Of a stretch of 64,000 nucleotides of DNA, positions 1-9,844 are shown piece after piece. Made by a program: the position numbers and the translations under genes. The notes below the pieces were generated by a model, which worked only from the letters and a program-made list of their open reading frames with translations, did not search any database and was not told the DNA's origin. How positions within the stretch are numbered: the first letter of the stretch is position 1; the number at the start of each line of letters is the position of its first letter. Origin of the DNA: Puniceicoccaceae bacterium K14 (GTDB taxonomy: Bacteria; Verrucomicrobiota; Verrucomicrobiia; Opitutales; Opitutaceae); contig JAKYXN010000002.1 in assembly GCA_022538095.1 (NCBI GenBank), positions 62,001 to 126,000 of the forward strand, read 5' to 3'.

Positions 1-107
1 ATGGATATTACGATGGCGAGATTCAAAGTAATCGAAATGAGCTGACACTAGCTACAATTGAATGTAAGCGAATGACCGTAAAGTGTAATGTGTATGTGGA
101 GACTTAA
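1..107 (+). CDS. C-terminal end of an unidentified protein, cut by the window edge
   Basis: A reading frame open from the left edge (first whole codon at base 3) runs 34 codons to a TAA at 105-107. The residues are G-Y-Y-D-G-E-I-Q at the start and V-K-C-N-V-Y-V-E-T at the end, which would suit a terminal beta strand of a secreted enzyme. It converges on the rhamnosidase gene, whose stop lies 18 bp away, as expected for the end of a gene. The family cannot be recognised, and an open run of this length can occur by chance, so this is tentative. Confidence 0.35.
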   Translation, partial: GYYDGEIQSNRNELTLATIECKRMTVKCNVYVET

Positions 108-125
108 ATGAAAGTAAGTGCCGCC

Positions 126-2456
126 TTACACGGGCGAGGGGAGCTGCTTTATCTCAATTGAGCCACCATTTGGGTAAGTTTTTTTAGAACCGTCGATGAG
201 GGTTATAGTCGTAGGGATTCCGATTGGAGATTCTACGTTTATCTTAAAACCACTTGTTGGATTTCGAGTCCATGAAACTGAAATTGTGCCATGTGGGGAA
301 GGAATTTGGCCATTGGCTGATTCGGTAGAGGAGTACTTTGGAGCTATCCCTATCTCTTTCCAGCCAGCTGAAACTGGGTAGACACCGAGAACGGTTCTGA
401 GAAATTCTATGACGATCCAACTGCTCCAGGCGTGGCAGTCGCTTCGAGTGTTGATTTCATTTTCTGGCCAAGTGGTGAACCCGTCTTCAAGAAGTTTGTA
501 CCAAGGGGCCAAGACGTCAGAAAAGAATCTCTCATAATTATCTAGCTTTAGAAGTGCTTGGGCTAGGTAGAATCTGTGAAAGAGAGAAACTTTGGCAAGG
601 TCGGGATCGTCGAGGAGTCGATTCCGCAAAAGAGCTTTTTGTTCGTCGTTCGCTGCGCCGGCGAGGAGCGCTACGATTTGAGTGTGCTGTGAGAATTGGT
701 CATCGTCTCTCGTAGGACCTTCCATGAAGTATCCGCGATCGGCTGACCAAGATTTTTGCTGGAGCGTTTCGACAAGGTCCTTTCGCAGGAGGTCCCATTG
801 AAGTGACTCGTTTGGTCGTTTAGCGGCTTCGAATAGTTTTGATGCAGTCTCTAAGGCGATGGCGTAGAGAGCCGTCATGTAAGTGGATCCGGTCCCTGCA
901 TCTACTGCTGGCGGTACTCCCCTTGTCCATTTACGCATCCAATCTATCCAAGGCCAACCTGACATGGTGCCGACAAAGCCACTCGAGGCAATGCGGTCTC
1001 GGAAATATGAAAGGACGAAATTGGTTGCGGTGAGATGTTCGTTGATGAAATCGATTTCCGCTTCTCCGTAGTGATTCCAATAGTCGCCAAGCATTAGTAT
1101 CCAGTGGAGTGAGAAGGCTGGCATTTCTTGTCGCCGTATCGATGGCTCACGGCTTGATATCAGGCCATTTGATGAGAGGGAGCGACTGAATAGGGCAATG
1201 CATCGTTTGCCGAGCTGGCCATTTCCAGAGAGCCAGTAGCTGGCGAGAGCCTGAATGCGGGTGTCGGCTGTGTAGTTGAGTTGCTCGTAGTAAGGGCAAT
1301 CTTCATACGTTTCGTGAGCGCATAGTTCGAGAGTACGAAGGCTGTTGTCCCAGAGCTCTTCTATATTGTCGGCTGCACAGTCAAAATTAGCTGTGAATGT
1401 TTGGGAGAAAGTGGTGTAACGATGGGCAGCGGACTTGAGAGTTACAGGAGTGTCTCCTGCTTCGATAATGATTTTAACGAAACTGAAAGGCCGCCAGTGG
1501 AAGGGTTCAAAGTAGTACTGATCGCCGGGTAGGATAATCGTATCACGATAGCCTTCTGGAGTGAGCTCGGAAAAGTCGCCGCGTGGGCGTCCCTTTTTCC
1601 ATTCTCCAGATTTTGTTTTTCTGAGTGCTTCGGCGTATACGATATGTACCGTTCGACCAGCCCCACCTTCGAATTCGAATTCAAGATAGCTGGTAACTAG
1701 TGATCCTGGATTGAGCCAAATTTCACCAAACTGGCCGGCATCGACAGTCCATGGTAAGTTACGGGGTTGTCTATTTTCTAGAATCTGATGAAAACTGCGT
1801 GGCGATTCTACGAGCGGTAGAATGTCTGCGGGGAAAAGGCAGTGAACGGGTTTAACTCCAAATTCGTCTTGTATCGGTGGCTTACCGAGGGGAACGGCCT
1901 GATGCCAATTTGCGTCATCGAACGATATGCTTTGCCAATTTCTAGGAGTTTTTCGGCCATCTATATAATCGGTGTATCCAAGCCATTCCACGGCTAGGTC
2001 AAACGGATCATGGATGTTGGGTGATACGGAAATGTCGTGATAGATTTTCCAGTTTCCAGGAGTATCCAAAATATCGTGCTCAAATCCTTGAATATAGAGA
2101 CCGGGTTCTTGAGTGTATACTTCGGATTCCGGTCCATGTTTGCCATGCCATCTAACTTCAGCGGCAAGTGTGTTTATTCCTTTCTGAAGTAAGGGGGCGA
2201 GTTCGTAGGTCTCGGCAAAGTAGTGTTCTGCAGTTCCTTTTAGAGGGCCCCTTCCAATGAGTTTTCCATTTAGCCAAAGTCGATAGCGTGTGTCAGCGCT
2301 AACGAAAATTCGAAAAGACTCTGGGATCGAGGATACTTCGAATGTTCTGCGGTAGAGGCAGGTGGACATTTCTCTGGGAGAAGTGTCATCGATCCAACTG
2401 AAATGCGCAGATGGTCTAGGTAAATTGGATTCTATTATGGCAGCTGATTTCTGCAT
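126..2456 (-). CDS. GH78-like alpha-L-rhamnosidase
   Basis: Predicted glycoside hydrolase of 776 residues that would remove terminal alpha-L-rhamnose. Residues about 30-125 form a jelly-roll module (W-L-N-G-K near 61 resembles the lectin-like N-terminal domain of these enzymes). The (alpha/alpha)6 barrel starts near 355, and the segment at 384-400 (E-D-C-P-Y-Y-E-Q then T-A-D-T-R) is the signature of bacterial GH78-type rhamnosidases. A C-terminal beta module follows (about 690-776). There is no signal peptide, so it probably acts in the cytoplasm on imported oligosaccharides. It lies 34 bp downstream of the acetylesterase gene on the same strand, so the two are likely one operon. Rhamnose is a minor component of some fucoidans and the main sugar of ulvan, so the exact substrate is open. 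The family is fairly sure; the specificity is inferred. Confidence 0.8.
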   Translation of the reverse strand: MQKSAAIIESNLPRPSAHFSWIDDTSPREMSTCLYRRTFEVSSIPESFRIFVSADTRYRLWLNGKLIGRGPLKGTAEHYFAETYELAPLLQKGINTLAAEVRWHGKHGPESEVYTQEPGLYIQGFEHDILDTPGNWKIYHDISVSPNIHDPFDLAVEWLGYTDYIDGRKTPRNWQSISFDDANWHQAVPLGKPPIQDEFGVKPVHCLFPADILPLVESPRSFHQILENRQPRNLPWTVDAGQFGEIWLNPGSLVTSYLEFEFEGGAGRTVHIVYAEALRKTKSGEWKKGRPRGDFSELTPEGYRDTIILPGDQYYFEPFHWRPFSFVKIIIEAGDTPVTLKSAAHRYTTFSQTFTANFDCAADNIEELWDNSLRTLELCAHETYEDCPYYEQLNYTADTRIQALASYWLSGNGQLGKRCIALFSRSLSSNGLISSREPSIRRQEMPAFSLHWILMLGDYWNHYGEAEIDFINEHLTATNFVLSYFRDRIASSGFVGTMSGWPWIDWMRKWTRGVPPAVDAGTGSTYMTALYAIALETASKLFEAAKRPNESLQWDLLRKDLVETLQQKSWSADRGYFMEGPTRDDDQFSQHTQIVALLAGAANDEQKALLRNRLLDDPDLAKVSLFHRFYLAQALLKLDNYERFFSDVLAPWYKLLEDGFTTWPENEINTRSDCHAWSSWIVIEFLRTVLGVYPVSAGWKEIGIAPKYSSTESANGQIPSPHGTISVSWTRNPTSGFKINVESPIGIPTTITLIDGSKKTYPNGGSIEIKQLPSPV

Positions 2457-2490
2457 GGAAAATCGATGTATCTGTATTAAAGTACAGGAT

Positions 2491-4503
2491 TTAGTGGTGG
2501 AAATCTACTTCAGTTATGCTGTTCCAAAGGTTGCCGGTGTTTCCATAGAAAGTGACTACAATGTACTGTATTTTATCGTTCGATACTGGAAAGCGTTGTT
2601 CATCCGATGTTTTGCCTGAGTTGAGCCCGAAAAATGATTCTGTCCAATTTTTGCCATCGAGGGAGTGCTCAATTTTTATAACTGATTGTCTCTTGTCGCC
2701 ATTGTAGAAGCTAAGGCCGATTTCTTTGCAAGTGCGCGGATTATTGGTTTTGGCTACCAGAATAACACCGTTTCCTTCAGCAGACCATCTGGTTTCTGGA
2801 TCGTCGTCGACGAGATTGGGTGCGGAACTATCTGGATGGTACCTAGATACTGCTAAAGACATTTTTCCAGATTTTACCCATTCGACTTTGCTAAGTAGCT
2901 CCTCGAAAGAGCTGACATTGTGGTAGCTTACCGTATCGGAGGATCGGCGACCAGCGGTGGAGAGTCTGCGGTCGTCTGTGCGGAATGGCGACGCGGGTAG
3001 ACCAGAAGCATTGTACAGTGGAGCCTGGGGGTTATTTGCCCACGCATAGCGCACGTGAGTTGGGTTCGAAACTGATGGTGAGTAAAGAATCACTTGATCA
3101 TCTTCGAGTTTGGCGTCGGCCCAATGAAAAGGGCCTTTATCGCTAGCTATGGCAAAGGCTTTGTCTGCGGGTTCTCGAAGTTCTAGACCGTCTTTTGTAT
3201 TTTCGAATTCGAGCACAAGATTTCCTTCGATACTTGTAAGCTTCTTGAGTGCAGGTCCTTCTATGTCTGAATATTGGATACCGTAGCATTGGGCGAGTGC
3301 GTGGAGTGCGAGGCGTTTCCCAACGTCGTGTTTGTTGCGAGGATGAATGTCGTCTGCTTCGCCAATGTCGATAGTGACAGCTTGTCCGGTGTTTGGTAAG
3401 GATAGCGCCATAGATTGGGCTTCGCGAAGTTCTGCCCATTGACTGCTTTGCGGTGTATCCAAAAATTTTCTAAAATTTGCTAGTTGGACGAATAGGAAAG
3501 GTAGTTTAGGTTGTTGCCATCTGTCTCGCCACGCTTCGATCATGAGTGGAAAGAGAGCTTGGTATTCGACTGCACGGCTAGCGTTACTCTCGCCCTGGTA
3601 CCAAATGACTCCTTTAATGGGGCGATCTATGATCGGGTGGATCATTGCATTGTAGAGTGCCGCGGTGCGATTTGGATTTTGCCAGTTGCGCGAGTTAAAC
3701 TCGTTGGGAAAATTGGGATTGATGTTATCCGCACTGGCTAGGAGTTGATCGACTTTCTCGATGGTGTCTTTTGCGAAGCCAGTTTCATTTTCGGAGGAAG
3801 AGAAATTGATTTTGTTTATGGGATCGGCTTTGAGCAAGTAGTGATATTGCGGATCATTCTTGTAGATTTCGATCGGCGTCCAAGGTTGTATTTGAGTGCC
3901 TCCCCAGGTTGCGTCGACGAGACCAATGGGAACTCCTGTGTGGCTGGTGAGTTCTTTTCCGAAATAATAGCCGACTGCGGAGAAGTCCACGGTTGATCCG
4001 GGCTCGCAGCGTTTCCATTCGCCTGAGACGAGTGCCTCTAATGGTTCAGCGGAATCGAGATTCTCGATAGTGAAGAGGCGTAGGTTGGGATTGTGGGATC
4101 TATTGATTTCGGCGGGACCATCGTCGGTATTCTTTAGAATCCATTCCATATTCGATTGTCCAGAGCAGAGCCAAACATCGCCGATTAGGATATCCGTGAG
4201 CGTAGTTGTGCCAGATGAGTCTGATACCGCTAAGGTGTATGGCCCGCCAGCTGGAAGGGACTTGAATTCGAGTGTGAATGAGCCGTCCTGGGTTGGTTTT
4301 ACTTCGCTCTTGTGGGTGGCGTGTACCGAGCGAAGTTCGGCTTCTAGAGTTTCGCCTGTTGTACTGAATCCCGTGATTTGGATAGGTTGCTCTCTCTGGA
4401 TGACCATGTGGTCTCCGAAGAATCTTGAGAGTTGGGGCTGGGCTGAAGAAAAACTTGTTACAGCTAGGACAGTGAGAAATATTATGGAGATTCTGTTTCG
4501 CAT
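2491..4503 (-). CDS. Sialate O-acetylesterase-type SGNH esterase with C-terminal discoidin-like domain
   Basis: Exported carbohydrate esterase of 670 residues, predicted to remove O-acetyl groups from glycans. Signal peptide 1-21 (cleavage near S-S-A-Q). SASA-family landmarks are present: G-Q-S-N-M with the nucleophile Ser117, the G-V-I-W-Y-Q-G-E-S-N block, and D-I-H-P-R-N-K near residue 390 carrying the catalytic Asp/His. Residues about 555-670 form an extra beta domain (D-P-E-T-R-W-S near its start, E-H-S-L-D-G-K-N-W in the middle) typical of F5/8-type-C/CBM32-like carbohydrate-binding modules. It is the first gene of a pair with the rhamnosidase and is divergent from TonB receptor 1 across a 566-bp promoter region. 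The name of the family does not mean sialic acid is the substrate; here an acetylated algal glycan is more likely. Confidence 0.88.
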   Translation of the reverse strand: MRNRISIIFLTVLAVTSFSSAQPQLSRFFGDHMVIQREQPIQITGFSTTGETLEAELRSVHATHKSEVKPTQDGSFTLEFKSLPAGGPYTLAVSDSSGTTTLTDILIGDVWLCSGQSNMEWILKNTDDGPAEINRSHNPNLRLFTIENLDSAEPLEALVSGEWKRCEPGSTVDFSAVGYYFGKELTSHTGVPIGLVDATWGGTQIQPWTPIEIYKNDPQYHYLLKADPINKINFSSSENETGFAKDTIEKVDQLLASADNINPNFPNEFNSRNWQNPNRTAALYNAMIHPIIDRPIKGVIWYQGESNASRAVEYQALFPLMIEAWRDRWQQPKLPFLFVQLANFRKFLDTPQSSQWAELREAQSMALSLPNTGQAVTIDIGEADDIHPRNKHDVGKRLALHALAQCYGIQYSDIEGPALKKLTSIEGNLVLEFENTKDGLELREPADKAFAIASDKGPFHWADAKLEDDQVILYSPSVSNPTHVRYAWANNPQAPLYNASGLPASPFRTDDRRLSTAGRRSSDTVSYHNVSSFEELLSKVEWVKSGKMSLAVSRYHPDSSAPNLVDDDPETRWSAEGNGVILVAKTNNPRTCKEIGLSFYNGDKRQSVIKIEHSLDGKNWTESFFGLNSGKTSDEQRFPVSNDKIQYIVVTFYGNTGNLWNSITEVDFHH

Positions 4504-5069
4504 TGTTAAAATGTTTAGGCCATGTCGCTTGGGTGTAATAGACGACGAGATTAGCAGTTTATCCCGTCTAGTATAAAGCGGCTGAAGGAATTGCTAGTAG
4601 TTTTAAGGAGGATGCTCAGGAAAGATGGATTTATCGGCACTAAGTGTATACTTCTACTCTAGTCTCGAGATTCGTGGATTCGTTTCAATTTCCTGAAAAA
4701 CATATGGGTGCTGGTTGAGTTCGGAAGTTTTAGCTTAAGCTTCGTGTTAGTGGCAGGTTTGTTGTCTAAGTTTTGTAGTTCAGTATTAGAAAAATAAATA
4801 CGATGAATTGGGGGATTTTCAGGGTACGAGTTTGGATTTATTGGGAATGATGCACTTTTTCTCTTAATTTGGAAATTGAACGGTTTCCCGCTATTTCTTG
4901 GCGTTTTTTACCAATTATAGGTAGTTTAGTTAACGGGAGAAATTTCGGGTTTAGTTGTTTCGAGAGGAGAGATACGCGAGAGCTTGAGTCTCGCTAATTC
5001 CTCAAGAGTTGTTGGTTTCTATTCTGGCCAATGAGTCTCGGAGGTATTTCAACCCTAAACTCTACCCGA
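4504..5069. other. Divergent intergenic region between acetylesterase and TonB receptor 1
   Basis: 566 bp with no convincing gene. It must hold the promoters of both flanking genes. Two features stand out: an operator-like GTTAACGGGAGAAA at 4929-4942, and a hairpin GCGAGA-(7 nt)-TCTCGC at 4976-4994 in the probable leader of the receptor. The left half (4504-4900) shows nothing recognisable. Confidence 0.5.
4929..4942 (+). promoter_or_regulatory. Degenerate LacI-type operator candidate upstream of TonB receptor 1
   Basis: GTTAACGGGAGAAA matches the module's CTTTACGGGTTAAG consensus at 9 of 14 positions and keeps the ACGGG core. It lies about 130 bp before the receptor start. It is the weakest member of the set and is separated from the other sites, so it may be chance. 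Confidence 0.25.
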
Positions 5070-8000
5070 ATGACTTATAATACTGCAAAATTAAGATACA
5101 CTGCGAGTTTATCTCTCGCACTCGGCATTGGCTCTTTTGCCGTGGCTCAAGATGAACCCTCTGAACAAAATGACATTTTCGAATTGTCGCCATTTGAAGT
5201 AAGCGCTGAAGATGATAGTGGATACGTCGCTACGAACACCTTAGCTGGAAGTCGGCTCAATACCGCATTGCGCGACACTCCTGCGTCAATTTCTGTAATG
5301 ACAAAGGAGTTCCTTAATGATATCGCGGCCAACGATGTAAACGATGCGATCCGCTATGGACTCAATGCTGGAAATGATATCGGCGCTGGAGATGGTGGTG
5401 CGGGTGCTTCTACCGGAAATGATCTTGTCGGGGATGACTTCAACATTCAGATACGTGGCTATCGCGATGTGGCAGTGACGCGTGACTATTTCCCTACGTT
5501 GTTGTCGACTGATATGTTCAATTCCGACAGGCTTGAAGTTGCTCGCGGTCCTAATTCCCTGATTTTTGGAGTAGGAGGTCCAGGTGGTATCGTTAATACG
5601 TCTTATAAATCAGCAATATTGAATGAAACCTCTACGGAGGTTGGCATTGAATTAGGAAGCTGGAATAAGAACCGCTATACTTTGGATGCGAATGTACCAT
5701 TGATTACAGATAAATTGGCATTGAGGTTGAACCTTTTACATCAGGAGGCAGAGGGCTGGAAGGACTTTGCAATGGATGATCAGGATCGGCAGGCTTTGGC
5801 ACTTACTTATCAAGCGACGGAAAACACTAAGATTAAAGTGCATGCGGAATTCGGAGAGCTTGTGCAAAATAGGGTTCGTCCTTGGAACCCGGTAAACGGA
5901 ATAGAGGTTTGGCAACTAAATGGTAGCTATTTTGTTCCTTATGGAACTCCAGAATCGCCTTGGGAGGCTGATGATGGGAATTACTCGCAGGTTAGGCAAG
6001 CTTCTGGTGGGAGCCCGGCTAATGGGTTGGAAGCAGATCTTGGAGCAGGTCTTACGTTCGAGCGTCGTACGGCTCACTTGGGGACGCCAGTCGTATATTT
6101 GACAGATGGTCCATTGGCGAATAAATTCATAAATGTGGGAGCTCGCAGCGAAGGGAAACGCTATTACAGAACATCGTTTTCAAATGGTGTTCCAGGCTTC
6201 AATACACCGACTTTTATGGATGATGAAACGCTTGTGCCTCGGACTGCGAATCCGACAGGATCAGGAGCTAAGACCATGAGAGATTACACGCAGCTTAATG
6301 CTTCTATTGATCAACGTATTGGGCAGAATTTGAACCTCAACCTGACTGTTCAGAGCACCGACATCGACCTTCGCCAAAATAAACCTCTAGGCTTTGGCAA
6401 TATAGAATTTATCTATGATGTTACTACGACGCTTCCGACATTTAATTCGGATGGAACATACAATGCGACCGAAGGGGGTCCGGATGTTGATGGGCAAGGA
6501 ACAGGAGCCCTAAACTTCGATCAGGTGATTACAAATCCGTATGTGGGAGCGAATATTATTTCCTCGTATCGTCCTCAGTATGACTTGGTCAATCAAAAGC
6601 AGGATGATATTAGATTGGCTGCGAGCTATGATTTGGATCTCGATGGAGCAGGTAAGCATACCTTGATGGGCTTTGTGCAAAAGTCTACAACTGGGTATGA
6701 GAGTGTTAATTATCGCGAAAGTAACGTTTCACCAGATCGACCTGTTGTATCTGCTTGGGATCATTGGAATAGTAGCAACTACGCGGGTCGTTCGTCTCAC
6801 GTTGATTTCTTTGCCTCTGACGAATCTCTTCGCGGTGTTCCAGATCCTTGGTCTAATCCGTTGCAAAATAGTATCTTGTATGGTGGCGATACTGACAGTC
6901 CTGCAGCCTTTGAGGCAGGGTGGTTGGCGTTCGGTGGGAACAAGAGCGAAACTGAAATTGATTCAATGGCCCTTGCCATTCAAAGTGAGTTTTTTAATCG
7001 CAGTTTGATTACAACTGCGGGTGTGCGTCGCGACGAGGTGTCCATTGAAAATTCAACAGTGATCAGAGATGACCAGGGTCTTTGGGCGTCTTTTGCTGAC
7101 GCGGAAGAGGCTCAGTTAGATGAGGGTGATACCTATTCGCTCGGATTTGTCTATCACGTTCCTCAGTTGGAGTGGCTGACAGTTTATGGAAATAAATCTA
7201 CAAATTTCCAACCACAAGATGGGGATCAGGAGTTTGAAGACGAAGACATTCGAATCAATCGTGAGATTGGCGCGTTAACTGGCACAGGCATCGATTACGG
7301 ATTTAAGTTCCGCTTCTTCGATGACAAAGTTCATGTTTCATTAGGAAGATACAAAGTAGACCAGGAGAATGCGTCTACTGGCTTTAATGGAAATGTGACT
7401 GGCTATATAAATGATATTTGGACCACTATCCAGAATGGAGGGCCTGATGAACCTACTGATGGCCCGTTGACGGATGCTCTTAACCCTGATGGGCATCATG
7501 TTGGTGGATCGGATACACGCGATCAAGTTTCTGAGGGATGGGAGTTTGAAATGACAGCTAACCTTAGTGAAAACTGGCGCCTTTCCTTAAATGCGAGTAA
7601 GTCTGATAATGAAGTATCTAACTTGGCTTCCAAGATTAGTGCATACAGAAGTAAGCATATAGATGAATGGGAACAGTGGCGTGATGTTGAATACAATACA
7701 GGAGGCGATGCTGGTTTTCTTGGAGATAACACAGTAGGTGATCTGATTGATGGCCTTGATGGTTTGATCGATTTTATCAAAGCTGGAGAAGGTGTATCCG
7801 AAACGAATGTACGTCCAGTTAACGCGAATTTGTTTACCGCGTATACTTTCCATGAAGGAGGTTTCAAAGGTCTAACATTTGGCGGGGGTATTAATTACCG
7901 TGGCGACCAAATTCTTGGAGTAGACCCTGCGACTGTTGATAACCCAGTCAGCACGACAATTAAGGGTGGAGATTATTATTTGGTGAATGCTTTAATTTCA

Positions 8001-8180
8001 TACGAATTCACCGTTAAAGAAACTGATATTAGGCTTCAGCTTAACGTAGATAATTTGTTACAGAATGATGATAAGCAGGTTCTGGCATCGAACTACGATC
8101 AAGCAACGAACACGCTCACACCATTTTATTATTACTTGGAGCCACGTAGATATACTTTTAGTGCGAATCTTTCTTTTTAG
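5070..8180 (+). CDS. TonB-dependent outer-membrane receptor 1
   Basis: Outer-membrane beta-barrel that imports oligosaccharides or other large substrates using the TonB-ExbBD energy system. From the Met at 5070 it is 1036 residues, with a clear signal peptide (A-S-L-S-L-A-L-G-I-G core, cleavage near A-V-A-Q). The mature N-terminus has the E-L-S-P-F-E-V motif at 38-44 followed by D-S-G-Y, a hallmark of Opitutales-type receptors. The plug domain follows (R-D-T-P-A-S-I-S-V, L-E-V-A-R-G-P near 155-165), then a long barrel ending in aromatic Phe (S-A-N-L-S-F). An upstream ATG at 5031 would add 13 residues and spoil the signal peptide, so 5070 is preferred. No SusD-like partner is adjacent. It is long for the family, with large extracellular loops. 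Substrate not determinable from sequence. Confidence 0.92.
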   Translation: MTYNTAKLRYTASLSLALGIGSFAVAQDEPSEQNDIFELSPFEVSAEDDSGYVATNTLAGSRLNTALRDTPASISVMTKEFLNDIAANDVNDAIRYGLNAGNDIGAGDGGAGASTGNDLVGDDFNIQIRGYRDVAVTRDYFPTLLSTDMFNSDRLEVARGPNSLIFGVGGPGGIVNTSYKSAILNETSTEVGIELGSWNKNRYTLDANVPLITDKLALRLNLLHQEAEGWKDFAMDDQDRQALALTYQATENTKIKVHAEFGELVQNRVRPWNPVNGIEVWQLNGSYFVPYGTPESPWEADDGNYSQVRQASGGSPANGLEADLGAGLTFERRTAHLGTPVVYLTDGPLANKFINVGARSEGKRYYRTSFSNGVPGFNTPTFMDDETLVPRTANPTGSGAKTMRDYTQLNASIDQRIGQNLNLNLTVQSTDIDLRQNKPLGFGNIEFIYDVTTTLPTFNSDGTYNATEGGPDVDGQGTGALNFDQVITNPYVGANIISSYRPQYDLVNQKQDDIRLAASYDLDLDGAGKHTLMGFVQKSTTGYESVNYRESNVSPDRPVVSAWDHWNSSNYAGRSSHVDFFASDESLRGVPDPWSNPLQNSILYGGDTDSPAAFEAGWLAFGGNKSETEIDSMALAIQSEFFNRSLITTAGVRRDEVSIENSTVIRDDQGLWASFADAEEAQLDEGDTYSLGFVYHVPQLEWLTVYGNKSTNFQPQDGDQEFEDEDIRINREIGALTGTGIDYGFKFRFFDDKVHVSLGRYKVDQENASTGFNGNVTGYINDIWTTIQNGGPDEPTDGPLTDALNPDGHHVGGSDTRDQVSEGWEFEMTANLSENWRLSLNASKSDNEVSNLASKISAYRSKHIDEWEQWRDVEYNTGGDAGFLGDNTVGDLIDGLDGLIDFIKAGEGVSETNVRPVNANLFTAYTFHEGGFKGLTFGGGINYRGDQILGVDPATVDNPVSTTIKGGDYYLVNALISYEFTVKETDIRLQLNVDNLLQNDDKQVLASNYDQATNTLTPFYYYLEPRRYTFSANLSF

Positions 8181-8238
8181 GTTCTGGAAAAACAACGTAG
8201 TAATGATGTAAGTGAATTGGGTATTCGCTTATTGGGGA

Positions 8239-8268
8239 GCCTCGAAGAGTGATCTTCGAGGCTTTTCT
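8239..8268 (+). terminator. Rho-independent terminator of TonB receptor 1
   Basis: Perfect 10-bp stem GCCTCGAAGA / TCTTCGAGGC with a GTGA loop, followed by TTTTCT. It begins 59 bp after the receptor stop. The following 8269-8481 shows nothing recognisable. Confidence 0.9.
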
Positions 8269-8481
8269 GTATCAATGAATTAGATCTATTTTTGTGGAGA
8301 CGTGTGATAGAAACGTAATTGAAAATTGAATTTATCGGATGAGGATTTCTGCTAAAAAGGAATCCGGGGTACATTAAACATTTCTTGTACCTAATTGTAC
8401 GGGTGCCCATTTGTTCCGATAAATCGATGGGAGATCTATATCAAATGATCAACTACGTTAAATGGGATCGTTCTTAAGAGC

Positions 8482-9603
8482 TTAATTTTCTACAGGAACT
8501 GCTTCTTGAGTATAAGGTACAACTTTTATTCCTTTCGGAGGTGAGAAGCGGTAGGTGCTGCCTTGGTTCCAATCGGGTTGGATATGAGTAGCATGGGGAG
8601 CGGCTGGCTGGCCCCAATTGTTTTCCCGAATTTCGTTGTTCAATAGATCGACCGCAGCGATTGCGATATCATTAGTATGTCTAAACAGGCCGCTCCATCG
8701 AGAGCCGCTATGTGAAATTAAGCTGATAAATTCTACGTCTTCTGGGATTTTGACGCCACAGCGCTCCAATGTCTCTCCGACTGTTTGATTGAATCCGATG
8801 ATTACTTCCGGGCGGTATTTTTCATACCATTCCATTAGCGAGTCTTCTTCGTCTACGTGTCCTGTGTGTATCGGAATTTTCTCTGATTCGGAAAGTCCAA
8901 GTAGTTTCATAGCTGCAGTGGAAGCTCCGACGCGTTCCCAGTCATCGTCAGCGATAGGGCTATGACAGAAAAGGGAAGCTCCAACACGCTTGTGACCGGC
9001 TCGCGCGACTGTTTCCCAAATGAGACGAGTAGTGGCAAAAATATCATTGGTAACTACGTGTAGGGGAGGGAGTACGCGTCCGACGCCGCAACAAACTGCG
9101 GTGAACTTACTCCAATCAATATTTATTGCTCTCTTGGATTCTGGATTGTGAATCGCTGGTACGATGATTCCTCGGATACCGCGCGCGTAGAGGACACGCG
9201 TTACCGATTCAGCTGTGGGGTATTCATCAACATGAAATTTTTCTAGCTTGTATCCATATTCTTCCGCTCGTTTTTGGGCAGCTGGAAGATAGCCTTTTTG
9301 ATACATCTTGCTCCTCGGATCGTTGTGGCAAAGAAAGGCTATGACTCGATGGCGATCCTGGGATTGGCTACTCCAGCGTTGGGCCGCGATCGCTGAGATG
9401 GCTGGATCAGGACGGTAACCTAATTTGTCCGCGAGATTTTTAACCTTATCTCGAGTTGCAGCAGAAATACTTTTATGCCCACGAAGGGCTAGGGAAACCG
9501 TTGTTTTCGTGACGCCGATTTTTTCGGCGATTAAACGCATAGAGACGCGTTGGCTTTTATGGCTGCCGCCGTTGGGCGATGAATTTTCGTTAGGGGTGTT
9601 CAT
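8482..9603 (-). CDS. LacI-family transcriptional regulator 1
   Basis: DNA-binding repressor/activator with a periplasmic-binding-protein-like effector domain. From the ATG at 9603 it is 373 residues. The N-terminal helix-turn-helix reads R-L-I-A-E-K-I-G-V then K-T-T-V-S-L-A-L-R-G, followed by the hinge helix (N-L-A-D-K-L-G-Y-R-P-D-P). The rest is the sugar-binding type 1 fold, including C-G-V and V-I-I-G-F-N landmarks. A TTG at 9657 would add 18 residues, but it sits inside an operator-like site (9645-9658), so the downstream ATG is preferred. Two such sites precede the gene, consistent with autoregulation, and more copies lie in the promoters up to 15.7 kb, making this the likely master regulator of that module. 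The effector is unknown, presumably a sugar released from the glycan. Confidence 0.9.
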   Translation of the reverse strand: MNTPNENSSPNGGSHKSQRVSMRLIAEKIGVTKTTVSLALRGHKSISAATRDKVKNLADKLGYRPDPAISAIAAQRWSSQSQDRHRVIAFLCHNDPRSKMYQKGYLPAAQKRAEEYGYKLEKFHVDEYPTAESVTRVLYARGIRGIIVPAIHNPESKRAINIDWSKFTAVCCGVGRVLPPLHVVTNDIFATTRLIWETVARAGHKRVGASLFCHSPIADDDWERVGASTAAMKLLGLSESEKIPIHTGHVDEEDSLMEWYEKYRPEVIIGFNQTVGETLERCGVKIPEDVEFISLISHSGSRWSGLFRHTNDIAIAAVDLLNNEIRENNWGQPAAPHATHIQPDWNQGSTYRFSPPKGIKVVPYTQEAVPVEN

Positions 9604-9644
9604 TATTACTGGAGGTAGATTTGAGGCCAAAGTGCTTTGGCCGG

Positions 9645-9658
9645 TTTTACGGGACAAG
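9645..9658 (+). promoter_or_regulatory. Operator-like site S1 at the LacI 1 leader
   Basis: TTTTACGGGACAAG, 11 of 14 matches to CTTTACGGGTTAAG. It lies 42 bp before the preferred ATG of lacI 1, a position suited to autorepression. Confidence 0.5.
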
Positions 9659-9709
9659 TAAGTTCACCTAGAATCTAGATAAAGGTAAGCTTTCTAAGTA
9701 ATAAAGTTA

Positions 9710-9723
9710 TTTATCCCGTAAAG
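9710..9723 (-). promoter_or_regulatory. Operator-like site S2 upstream of LacI 1
   Basis: Reads CTTTACGGGATAAA on the minus strand, 12 of 14 matches to the consensus. Its centre is 65 bp from S1, a spacing that would allow cooperative binding or looping. Confidence 0.6.
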
Positions 9724-9844
9724 TGGGTGTGTCGTGTTTCCGACGTCTGGATTGTTTAGATCCTTTGGTTTCGGCTTATGAATCTAGGCTGATTCTAACC
9801 GAAAGGCTGGTGTCACATTTCCGCTGAAGTGAATCGTGATTAAA

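Noticed and set aside
4070-4576. 168-codon frame antisense to the acetylesterase gene
   Set aside because: The opposite strand carries a complete SASA esterase; this frame has no family features.
8389-8403. TTGTACGGGTGCCC near the LacI 1 stop
   Set aside because: Lacks the right arm and lies downstream of both neighbouring genes.
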